A DNA stretch of 5,351 bases from Planctomycetota bacterium (GTDB lineage: Bacteria; Planctomycetota; Brocadiia; SM23-32), in NCBI GenBank assembly GCA_018334735.1, contig JAGXLK010000224.1, forward strand, positions 1 to 5,351. Direction: 5' to 3'. Below are positions 1 to 5,351 of this stretch, in pieces; the first letter of the stretch is position 1, and each line of letters opens with the position of its first letter. A program made the position numbers and the translations under genes. The notes under the pieces are model-generated. The model saw only the letters and a program-made list of their open reading frames with translations. It was not told where the DNA came from and searched no databases.

Positions 1-215
1 TTACGGATGCAGGCTATATAAAATGGCGCATGCCGTTCAGCCGTAAGAGTTTACGACAACAAGAAGTGTTCGCAATTTCCGGCCGGTGCTACTGTGCCGG
101 AAGATGTCTGTATCTTCCTTGTGAAAGAGCAGTTAAAGCCAATCGTTTCTCAATGTAGCGTTCGCCTCGTTGCTGATCGCTAATTTTAAGTTGTCAGATT
201 TATGCGCCGTTTTTT
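1..215. other. Upstream non-coding stretch, no gene supported
   Basis: I see no convincing gene here. One forward frame is open from the window edge to a TAG at 156-158 (51 codons), but the peptide is rich in Cys and Arg, has no recognisable motif and does not look like the end of a real protein. Another forward frame closes with TAA at 44-46 and could be the last 14 codons of a preceding gene; this is too short to judge. A TATAAA hexamer at 17-22 resembles a -10 box, but its -35 region would lie at or beyond the window edge. The 9-mer TTTACGACA at 50-58 recurs at 400-408 inside the proposed promoter of the main gene. Confidence 0.5.
99..118 (+). other. Small perfect hairpin, possible weak terminator
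   Basis: GGAAGAT (99-105) and ATCTTCC (112-118) form a perfect 7-bp stem with a 6-nt loop. Only two T follow the stem before G121, so it lacks the U-tract of a good intrinsic terminator. It could end a transcript entering from the left or be an incidental structure. The stem is directly observed; the function is a guess. Confidence 0.25.
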
Positions 216-317
216 TAGCCCGGATTTTTGGCTGAGAAGGGTTATGAACGGTCTTCAATAAAGATTCTACCCTGATTTGGCAAGAATGGCTTCCAATTAT
301 CCGTAAAATCCGGGCTA
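216..317. mobile_element. MITE-like element with 13-bp terminal inverted repeats
   Basis: TAGCCCGGATTTT (216-228) is the exact reverse complement of AAAATCCGGGCTA (305-317), giving a 102-bp block with perfect terminal inverted repeats and no coding capacity. The outermost bases are TA at both ends. If they are a duplicated target, this fits the TA-targeting IS630/Tc1-mariner type of small non-autonomous element; that assignment is inference. Inside are smaller pairings: AGGGT (238-242) with ACCCT (269-273), and a bulged hairpin of TTGG-AAG with CTT-CCAA (277-296). The block is AT-richer than the surrounding GC-rich DNA, and a T7 run (209-215 plus T216) abuts its left end. Alternatives are a REP/BIME-like palindromic unit or a structured RNA. 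A second copy is not present in this window. Confidence 0.45.
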
Positions 318-334
318 GCCAAGCGAAATCCCCT

Positions 335-356
335 CCGGCCCCTGGGGGGGCGCCGG
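335..356 (+). other. GC-rich bulged hairpin upstream of the promoter
   Basis: CCGGC (335-339) pairs with GCCGG (352-356). The stem continues as CCC (340-342) with GGG (348-350), with C351 bulged. The structure lies between the MITE-like block and the promoter at 400-428. It has no T-run after it, so it is not a standard terminator. It may insulate the promoter from read-through or may have no role. Confidence 0.25.
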
Positions 357-399
357 GTGAAGAAGCTTTCGCCAGGATACCAACGTCGCCGGCCGGAAA

Positions 400-428
400 T
401 TTACGACAGAAGAAGGGCTTGTTACAAT
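400..428 (+). promoter_or_regulatory. Candidate sigma70-type promoter of the 505-4809 gene
   Basis: TTTACG (400-405) matches four of six -35 consensus bases. After a 17-bp spacer, TACAAT (423-428) matches five of six -10 consensus bases. Transcription would begin near 435, leaving a leader of about 70 nt before the ATG at 505. The -35 box overlaps the right arm of the outer inverted repeat (389-401), so anything binding that palindrome (core CCGGCCGG at 389-396) could affect this promoter. Seen: the hexamers and spacing. Inferred: activity. Confidence 0.5.
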
Positions 429-487
429 GGAATCAGATGTAATGCCGGAATTTTTCGCCCGGTAGGAAGGTTGTTCGTTGTTTTCAC

Positions 488-492
488 GGAGG
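488..492 (+). promoter_or_regulatory. Shine-Dalgarno for the 505 start
   Basis: GGAGG lies 12 nt before ATG 505; the longer string GGAGGTTGAT resembles the full anti-16S complement. The spacing is slightly long. A competing TTG at 478-480 is in frame, with AGGAAGG (464-470) ahead of it, and would add nine residues. ATG 505 is preferred because it gives a compact signal peptide and a standard start codon. Confidence 0.6.
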
Positions 493-504
493 TTGATAAC
501 GAAA

Positions 505-3500
505 ATGCGGGGATTCCGAACGTTTACCGTACTGCTTGCCGGATTTCTCTCTCTGCTGGCAGTTTTCCCTGCAATGGCGAAGAAAAATTACGGTTACGGG
601 GAATGCTGGTGGCGAGAATACCGATACCACGATAATACCCAATTGCTGCTCCATTTCGGCGCGCCGCAGGTCAGCGGACGTGATAAACTCGCAAAAAAGG
701 TCAAAAAAACGCGCAAAGAAGAAGCGGTGTTCGATGATCTGGATCCCGGCAGTGACGACGGACTCGGTGTGGAGGAGATCGAGCCGGATCCGATGGCGTT
801 CCGGAAAGGACCCCGGATCGATCCTGAGAAAGTTCCCGCTGATCAGGTGCAAGATTACGCTCATGCCAAACATCGAATCCGGCTGCCGGAGGGGATGCGG
901 AAAATCGATGAGGGACGGTTCGGCGGGGGGCTGCTCTGCACGGGCGGCCAGGGAATGATGATCAAAACAGGTGCCCCCAATTCCATCGAACTGAGCTTCA
1001 ACATTTCCGAATTTCCCGATGAGACCCAGTGTCTGTGGTCCACGCAAAATGATGAAGCGCGGCTCCTGCTCCATCCGGACGGTCGACTCGAGTTCAAACT
1101 GAAAGAACCCCACGGCCATCCCGCCAAAAACCCGAACCGCAAGACAGCCCTGACCGAGGCCGAACTCAAGGCTATAATGGCCCGCGACGCCCAAATCATC
1201 TCCAAAAAACCGGTCTCCCTGAACCGCTGGGTCCACGCAAGAGTCTACCGTCATCCGCATCCGACTCCGGGTGGCGGATCACCGTGGGACGCGCGCCTGG
1301 TCATCGACGGGAAAACGGTCGATCGATACCTCAGCGAACGCTATAACATGTATCGGTTTTTCGGACGCCGCGAGGTGCGGATGGTGCTTGCTAACAGCGC
1401 GGCCGGCGACCAGGGGTTTGTGGGGAAAATCGATGAATGCCGTCTGATCGGCCGGCATAAGACGTTCTACGAGCGCCCACCGATGCCGTGGCGCGATTCC
1501 GAACATGAACTCCAGTTCGGACGACCCTGGTTCCGAAACGATAGTTTCCTGTTCCGGGCGACCCTCGGGAAAAGAAGCGATTATGTCGTGAATGAGGGGA
1601 ATGCGGGGCCGATTCAGCTCGATCTGAAAGGCGGGAAACTGGAAGGTCTCATCGTCGGCGGAATCCGCGGGAAAGGCTGGGTGATGGATCCGGTGATCGG
1701 GTTTCCGCGATTTCCCCTGGATGGGATGAGTGCCGAAGAAGGGGCGCTCGAGTTCTGGATGCGGCCGGTCAACTGGGACGATTGCACCGGCTACTGGCAC
1801 CATTCCCCGCCGCCCCACAGGCACCTGACCGTCGCGCGTTTTTTGGGGCGAGATCGACGCGACGGAAAAGTCAAACGTTTCATGAGTGTGCGTCTCCAGC
1901 GTGCCCACAACCTCGAACGCGGTCGCCGACCCCTTGATCCGGGACACTGGATGCACATTGTTGTCAGCTGGCACAAAGGAAACCGAAAATGGGCGGGCCT
2001 GCGGGTGCAACCCGTCGGGGAACGCGCGAAAAGCCACGGTGTCCGGCGCGATCCCGAACTAATCGCCAATGTCGATCCCCTCTACGTCCAGTTTGGCGTC
2101 CCCGATAACGTTACGGTGAAATGGCATCAGAAACCGCGTATCGAAATCGATGAAGTCGTGGGATATAAACTGCCGCTGGCCAAGGACGAACGACAGCAGG
2201 CTTTCCGACGCTGGACCGGGAAGATCGATCCGATCCGGCTCTATGAAGATAGACTCCACTTCAAATGGTCTCTGCAGAAGCTCGAATACACCTGGAAACC
2301 GAGGCTGCCAGGGGAAAGGACGGCGAAGGAAGTGGAACTTACTTTAAAACGTCGGTCTGGAGAGAACTGGAAGAGAATGGGCGAGACTCGAAATGTCCCG
2401 ATTCGGAAAGGCAGAGCTTTCGCCGTCTTACACCGCGAAACAAAACTCCCCGAAGGGCGCTATCGGGTGGAGTTCACCGCGCGAAACGATGCGGGCGAGA
2501 CGGTGCTGAAGGGAAGCCGCCACTGGGATTATGAGGAAGAACCCTGGCGATATTACAGCGGCGGGATACTGAAAACGCCTCCGCATCCGTGGATCCCTAT
2601 CGAGAGAGATGGTGGCGAGTTCCGGACCCGAATGACCACATACAGGCTGGCGCAGAACGGTCTGCCGCAAAGAATCGATGCGAAAGGGAAAAATCTGCTG
2701 GCCTCTCCGATCCGTCTGCTCGAAGACGGCGCCCCGATGGATTCCGGGAATTTCAAGATGGATGCAGAAAGCCCAACAAAGGTACGCTGGCGGTCGCAAT
2801 TCAGAGGGCAGAGCGCGAATTTGAACATGAAATGCCGGCTGGAGTACGACGGTATGATCCGGTACGAATTGAAAATAGAGCCGAAAGGCGAGGTTCAGCC
2901 CCTCACGTTCGAGATTCCGATTAGATCCGAGCGAGCCCGGCGTTATCTTTACTATCCAATGGGATCTCGCGGGGTGAAAACAGGTGTTATCAAACCGCAA
3001 AGCGAGACCATCCTTGAGTCCCGGGTCGATCCAATATCCTGGCGGCAGTACAAAAGAGCACGACGCAAGAATCGGAAACTGAGCTGGAGCGAGTACCGCT
3101 CACAGCAGCGCAAAAACCGGGAAGCCTACGGCTTTTACGGTCACGTGGATGTGCACGACATGAACCGGGGGCTATTCTGGTTCTGCGACAATGCGGCGGG
3201 GTGGCATCAATCGAAGACAAAAAGCGCCATTGAGATTGTGCGCCGCGATGATGGTGTGATTGCGATGCGGTTCAATCTGGTGGCCGAGCCGGTGGATTAT
3301 GAATACGAGCGTCCCATCGTATTCGCGATTATCCCGCATCCGGCCCGCCCCATGCCCGATAAATATCGGCTCTTTGACCGGGTTTCGTCCGAGAAAGATC
3401 CCAAAGCCTGCAGTGTATTCGATGCTTTCCGCCCGTGGCCGATGGATCCGAAGTACGGGAACATGAAAATTTTTCCGGCAGCCGACCCGGAGAAACCCGG

Positions 3501-4809
3501 GGAAGGCCCGAGCTGGGAATACGCTGAGCGTTGCGTGCCGATCATGAAAAGCGCCAAACCCGTCGGCTACCGGACCATGTATCTGTCGCTGAAATGGATG
3601 AGCTGTCGGGCCGGAGCTTACGATGGCTGGGAATGGCGAAGCGGCGGCAGCGGGGCAGCGTCCCTGACTCATAGTTTCGTGAATTACCTCTGCTGGGAGA
3701 TGAACGAATGGATCGGCCGCGACATTTTTGACGCGGTCTATCTCGATGAATGTTACGAGGAACGCCTGCGCAATCTCGAGGCCGGGATGTCGGTGCGGTT
3801 GCCCGACGGCGGGCATCAGCCGGGGGTCGACAATTTTCACTTCCGGGAGCTGATGAAACGGTGGTACGGCTTATTCGTCAAACACGATCAAACGCCCATG
3901 CTTCTCGCTCATTGCACGCACAGTTTTCAGTACCCGGGTCTGCTCTACACACAGGCCTATCTCGACGGGGAAAATTCGCCGATTGTGAGCCTGAAAAGCC
4001 GCGATTGGATCGACAGCACGAGCAAACAGAGATTCGAAACTGTCCAGAACGGCTACCTCTGGGGGACCACACCTTTTTATATGCCGTATATCAGCGAGGG
4101 AGGCTTTGCGGAGGAAAAAGACGAGTTCAAAGTCTGGCAGTGGCGCATGGCCCGCCAGGCCCAGAGTATGTTCGCGCATTACGAAGTGGGAACCGTCTAT
4201 GAAGGACAGGGCGCCGGGGTCTATCGATCCTATTGGAACGATTTATTCCAATGGGGCGTGGGTGATCCGGATCAGGTGCCCTTCTATCCCTATTGGAACA
4301 ATGGGGAATATCTGAACGCTCGGTTCCGCCCCCGGGGAGAGAATGAAGGCACAGGCCGGGACCAGAGCCGCCCCCCGGCGAATCCAGATTGGGAAGAGGG
4401 CCATACGGGCAATCTGCGGGTTTCATTCTACCGGCGGGGCAAAAAGATTCTGCTCATCGCCAGCAATAATCGCAAGAAAGATGTTGTGGCCGAAATCCAG
4501 TTCGAAGAAAACGGGCTGGCACTTCCGGACAATCCGGAAGCGCGGAGCGTGGATAGCACTTTCAATCCACCTCCGGGCAGTGATTACCAAAAAACAGATA
4601 CGAAAAGGGCCACGGCCGATCTTGCCGAAGAAGGCGATTTGCTGGGTGGCGAAGATGAGACCGGAGTGGCGACGACGCCGGACGAATTGTTCAATGATCC
4701 CGTCGAGACCAAAAAGCGCAGTAAGAATTGGTGGAAACCTACAATCAATAGTAGAGTACTGACCGTACCGATACGTGCCCGGGACTATCGCGTCATTGCG
4801 ATTGAATGA
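505..4809 (+). CDS. Secreted LamG-LamG-GH123-like (DUF6067-type) multidomain protein
   Basis: 1434 aa from ATG 505 to TGA 4807-4809. Residues 1-25 form a clear Sec signal peptide: basic start, hydrophobic core VLLAGFLSLLAVF, and AMA before a likely cut ahead of KK. A charged linker follows, with a basic run at 61-75 and an acidic run at 77-97. Two LamG-like sandwiches occupy about 125-320 (ending in KIDECRLIG) and about 348-572 (GALEFWMRP at 413-421). An Ig/Fn3-like stretch spans about 579-678. From EEPWRYY near 678 the sequence reads like the GH123-like/DUF6067 family: GLPQRI and LLASPIRL, then GLFWFCDNAAGWH, then a TIM-barrel-like part from about 972 with VYLDECYEE, where D1081-E1082 match the Asp-Glu pair used by GH123 beta-N-acetylgalactosaminidases. 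A beta domain starts at about 1302 and ends the protein, with an acidic insert at about 1365-1407. Likely role: extracytoplasmic glycan hydrolysis, with LamG domains for binding. Family call moderately sure; substrate unknown. Confidence 0.8.
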   Translation: MRGFRTFTVLLAGFLSLLAVFPAMAKKNYGYGECWWREYRYHDNTQLLLHFGAPQVSGRDKLAKKVKKTRKEEAVFDDLDPGSDDGLGVEEIEPDPMAFRKGPRIDPEKVPADQVQDYAHAKHRIRLPEGMRKIDEGRFGGGLLCTGGQGMMIKTGAPNSIELSFNISEFPDETQCLWSTQNDEARLLLHPDGRLEFKLKEPHGHPAKNPNRKTALTEAELKAIMARDAQIISKKPVSLNRWVHARVYRHPHPTPGGGSPWDARLVIDGKTVDRYLSERYNMYRFFGRREVRMVLANSAAGDQGFVGKIDECRLIGRHKTFYERPPMPWRDSEHELQFGRPWFRNDSFLFRATLGKRSDYVVNEGNAGPIQLDLKGGKLEGLIVGGIRGKGWVMDPVIGFPRFPLDGMSAEEGALEFWMRPVNWDDCTGYWHHSPPPHRHLTVARFLGRDRRDGKVKRFMSVRLQRAHNLERGRRPLDPGHWMHIVVSWHKGNRKWAGLRVQPVGERAKSHGVRRDPELIANVDPLYVQFGVPDNVTVKWHQKPRIEIDEVVGYKLPLAKDERQQAFRRWTGKIDPIRLYEDRLHFKWSLQKLEYTWKPRLPGERTAKEVELTLKRRSGENWKRMGETRNVPIRKGRAFAVLHRETKLPEGRYRVEFTARNDAGETVLKGSRHWDYEEEPWRYYSGGILKTPPHPWIPIERDGGEFRTRMTTYRLAQNGLPQRIDAKGKNLLASPIRLLEDGAPMDSGNFKMDAESPTKVRWRSQFRGQSANLNMKCRLEYDGMIRYELKIEPKGEVQPLTFEIPIRSERARRYLYYPMGSRGVKTGVIKPQSETILESRVDPISWRQYKRARRKNRKLSWSEYRSQQRKNREAYGFYGHVDVHDMNRGLFWFCDNAAGWHQSKTKSAIEIVRRDDGVIAMRFNLVAEPVDYEYERPIVFAIIPHPARPMPDKYRLFDRVSSEKDPKACSVFDAFRPWPMDPKYGNMKIFPAADPEKPGEGPSWEYAERCVPIMKSAKPVGYRTMYLSLKWMSCRAGAYDGWEWRSGGSGAASLTHSFVNYLCWEMNEWIGRDIFDAVYLDECYEERLRNLEAGMSVRLPDGGHQPGVDNFHFRELMKRWYGLFVKHDQTPMLLAHCTHSFQYPGLLYTQAYLDGENSPIVSLKSRDWIDSTSKQRFETVQNGYLWGTTPFYMPYISEGGFAEEKDEFKVWQWRMARQAQSMFAHYEVGTVYEGQGAGVYRSYWNDLFQWGVGDPDQVPFYPYWNNGEYLNARFRPRGENEGTGRDQSRPPANPDWEEGHTGNLRVSFYRRGKKILLIASNNRKKDVVAEIQFEENGLALPDNPEARSVDSTFNPPPGSDYQKTDTKRATADLAEEGDLLGGEDETGVATTPDELFNDPVETKKRSKNWWKPTINSRVLTVPIRARDYRVIAIE
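3037..3126 (+). repeat. Tandem 15-codon repeat inside the GH123-like protein
   Basis: Residues 845-859 (SWRQYKRARRKNRKL) and 860-874 (SWSEYRSQQRKNREA) are adjacent copies of one unit, sharing the pattern S-W-x-[QE]-Y-[KR]-x3-R-K-N-R-[KE]. At the DNA level the copies differ at many codon positions (for example TCC against AGC for the first Ser), so this is either an old duplication with protein-level constraint or convergence, not a recent slippage event. The block is strongly basic and probably helical. It lies between two beta stretches of the DUF6067-like region, just before the GLFWFCDN motif. Confidence 0.7.
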
Positions 4810-4914
4810 GGCGAGCTGTTATCCCAACCGGCCAGTTCTCTGTCAAATCCCCCACGGAAGTTCTTGGCCAGCTTCTTTGGTAGGCCTTGACAGAATCGCT
4901 TCAGAGGCCATACT
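4810..4914 (+). other. Intergenic gap with a long-loop inverted repeat
   Basis: No gene is seen. TCTGTCAA (4839-4846) and TTGACAGA (4887-4894) form a perfect 8-bp inverted pair enclosing 40 nt, within which GGCC at 4866-4869 and 4883-4886 can also pair. There is no T-run after the structure, so it is at best a weak 3' processing or termination signal for the upstream gene. A TGA at 4888-4890 closes the reading frame of the following fucosidase fragment, and I find no fucosidase-like peptide in any forward frame of this gap. Confidence 0.3.
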
Positions 4915-5151
4915 AAGGCGTCAAGTTTGGATCAGCTTCTCGGAATCTATTACTATTCGGTCGTACGGGGCTGCAATATGCTGTTGAACATTTCGCCCGA
5001 TACCCGCGGATTGTTTCCCGAAGCCGACGAGTTGGGTCTGCGTGAGTTCAGCGTGCGTTTCATTAGCCGTCTACGCTTCCGAGTCATTGCGACGTGCCCG
5101 CTCGGCGGGGCGCCGCGGCCATCTCGTTCTTGGGACCGAAACGGCGGTTGA
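4915..5151 (+). pseudogene. Remnant of GH29 alpha-L-fucosidase, C-terminal catalytic part
   Basis: The frame read from 4915 gives SLDQLLGIYYYSVVRGCN followed by MLLNISPDTRGLFPEADE and LREF. This is the signature near the end of the GH29 catalytic domain, whose usual form is YYxSVGRGxNxLLNixPDxxGLixxxD with LxEFG after it. The match is strong from about 4921 to 5050, then fades through RFRVIAT near 5073-5093 and reaches TGA at 5149-5151. Family members are normally several hundred residues long; here only about 79 codons remain, the frame is closed upstream by TGA 4888-4890, and no ATG with a ribosome site starts it (only a TTG at 4927, inside the motif). The Gly of SVGRG is Val here, consistent with decay. 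It lies 98 nt after the GH123-like gene and 53 nt before a second GH29-type start. Most likely the tail of a deleted tandem copy. Confidence 0.7.
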
Positions 5152-5177
5152 TGTAATGTCCGCTTGTTGGCTAAAAA
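5148..5177 (+). promoter_or_regulatory. Weak candidate promoter for the 5205 gene
   Basis: TTGATG (5148-5153) and TAAAAA (5172-5177), 18 bp apart, each match four of six sigma70 consensus bases. The -10 region is within an A8 run (5173-5180). Transcription would start about 20 nt before the GTG. Co-transcription with the upstream gene is the alternative, since no strong terminator separates them. Confidence 0.25.
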
Positions 5178-5191
5178 AAACTTAAATTTGC

Positions 5192-5196
5192 GGGAG
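5192..5196 (+). promoter_or_regulatory. Shine-Dalgarno for the GTG start at 5205
   Basis: GGGAG lies 8 nt before GTG 5205-5207. The frame is closed upstream by TAA at 5172-5174 and has no ATG between that stop and the GTG, so the GTG with this site is the best start. Confidence 0.6.
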
Positions 5197-5204
5197 CTTC
5201 AGTT

Positions 5205-5351
5205 GTGACAAATCAAGATCTTCCCGTTCCAACTCCGGCCCAGCGACGCTGGCAAGATTACGAGATTGGAGCATTGTTTCACTTTGAATTGACGACCTTC
5301 AACGATGCCCAACGGGGAGGTCATGTCAGAGATTTACCTCCCGCTGATCAG
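5205..5351 (+). CDS. GH29-type alpha-L-fucosidase, N-terminal part (runs off window)
   Basis: The first 49 codons of a gene cut by the window edge. The peptide begins with a short polar lead and then PTPAQRRWQDYEIGALFHF followed by ELTTFND. This fits the N-terminus of GH29 proteins of the type PTPxQxxWQxxExxxFxHFxxNTF, where the FHF segment forms the first barrel strand with a substrate-pocket His. The last residues, DLPPADQ, fit the stretch before the usual FNPTxLDxxQW motif. GH29 enzymes remove alpha-linked L-fucose by a retaining mechanism; the nucleophile Asp lies beyond the window. No signal peptide is visible, so the enzyme is predicted to be cytoplasmic, unlike the exported neighbour. 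The tail of another GH29 copy lies just upstream (4915-5151), suggesting tandem paralogues. Family call fairly sure; specificity unknown. Confidence 0.75.
   Translation, partial: MTNQDLPVPTPAQRRWQDYEIGALFHFELTTFNDAQRGGHVRDLPPADQ

Larger units (their letters stand above)
74..401. repeat. Outer 13-bp perfect inverted repeat pair (74-86 / 389-401)
   Basis: AATTTCCGGCCGG at 74-86 is the exact reverse complement of CCGGCCGGAAATT at 389-401. The pair encloses the MITE-like block at 216-317 but is not concentric with it. The right arm runs straight into TTTACGACA (400-408), a 9-mer that also stands at 50-58, 15 bp before the left arm, so the two ends share both an inverted and a direct repeat. Part of the match is the self-complementary core CCGGCCGG. 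A perfect 13-bp pair arising by chance within some 500 bp is unlikely, but whether this marks an element end, a binding site or an old duplication cannot be told from the sequence. Confidence 0.45.

Noticed and set aside
3..158. Open forward frame from the window edge as the end of a preceding gene
   Set aside because: The 51-codon peptide looks non-coding (clustered Cys, no motif), and the hairpin at 99-118 lies inside it. It cannot be excluded but is not supported.
357..635. 92-codon forward open frame overlapping the start of the main gene
   Set aside because: Its peptide is Arg-rich and without motifs, it overlaps the promoter and the signal peptide region in another frame, and it has no coherent start context.
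484..1260. Long reverse-strand open frames opposite the main gene (also 1279-2037, 2428-3000, 3172-3840)
   Set aside because: They lie opposite one clear forward gene with strong domain motifs, and their peptides show no recognisable motifs or plausible ribosome sites. They are by-products of codon use.
4232..4252. Perfect hairpin ATTGGAA / TTCCAAT inside the main gene
   Set aside because: A 7-bp pair within coding sequence with a 7-nt loop is expected by chance, and it has no terminator-like T-run.
5084..5158. Reverse-strand peptide reading HYINRRFGPKNEMAAAPRR opposite the fucosidase remnant
   Set aside because: It looks protein-like, but the frame is bounded by a TAG just upstream and a TGA at 5084-5086, has no proper start, and matches no family I recognise. 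A translated search of this stretch would settle it.
835..5351. 12-mer CCCGCTGATCAG occurring at 835-846 and again at 5340-5351
   Set aside because: Both copies encode Pro-Ala-Asp-Gln in unrelated contexts. About one 12-mer repeat is expected by chance in a window of this size.
1..5351. CRISPR array, tRNA, rRNA or riboswitch
   Set aside because: I saw no regularly spaced repeats, no cloverleaf with a CCA end, no rRNA-like sequence and no recognisable riboswitch core on either strand.

Overview
The window looks like a piece of a polysaccharide-degradation region from a bacterium of the Planctomycetota-Verrucomicrobiota-Lentisphaerota-Kiritimatiellota kind. This placement is an inference. It rests on a very long secreted protein combining two LamG-like (concanavalin-type) sandwiches with a GH123-like/DUF6067 barrel, on neighbouring GH29-type fucosidase sequence, and on GC-moderate coding DNA. 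No rRNA or other taxonomic marker is present, so the phylum is not proven.

Positions 1-504 hold no gene I can support. They do hold several layers of inverted repeats. A 102-bp block (216-317) is bounded by perfect 13-bp inverted ends that start and finish with TA, which looks like a small non-autonomous transposable element (MITE). Outside it, a second perfect 13-bp inverted pair lies at 74-86 and 389-401. A sigma70-like promoter (TTTACG, 17 bp, TACAAT; 400-428) and a Shine-Dalgarno sequence (488-492) lead into the one complete gene.

That gene (505-4809, 1434 aa) encodes a Sec-exported multidomain protein: signal peptide, a charged linker, two LamG-like domains, a beta-rich region and a GH123-like TIM-barrel half with an Asp-Glu pair (D1081-E1082), then a C-terminal beta domain interrupted by an acidic insert. 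A 15-residue unit is repeated in tandem inside the middle beta region (845-874).

After it, a decayed C-terminal fragment of a GH29 alpha-L-fucosidase (about 4915-5151) sits directly before the start of a second, apparently intact GH29-type gene (GTG at 5205), which runs off the window. This suggests a former tandem fucosidase pair whose first copy was largely deleted. Taken together, the exported GH123-like protein may attack a fucose- or hexosamine-containing glycan outside the cytoplasm, while the GH29 enzyme, which has no visible signal peptide, would remove fucose inside the cell. The link between the two is inferred from adjacency only.
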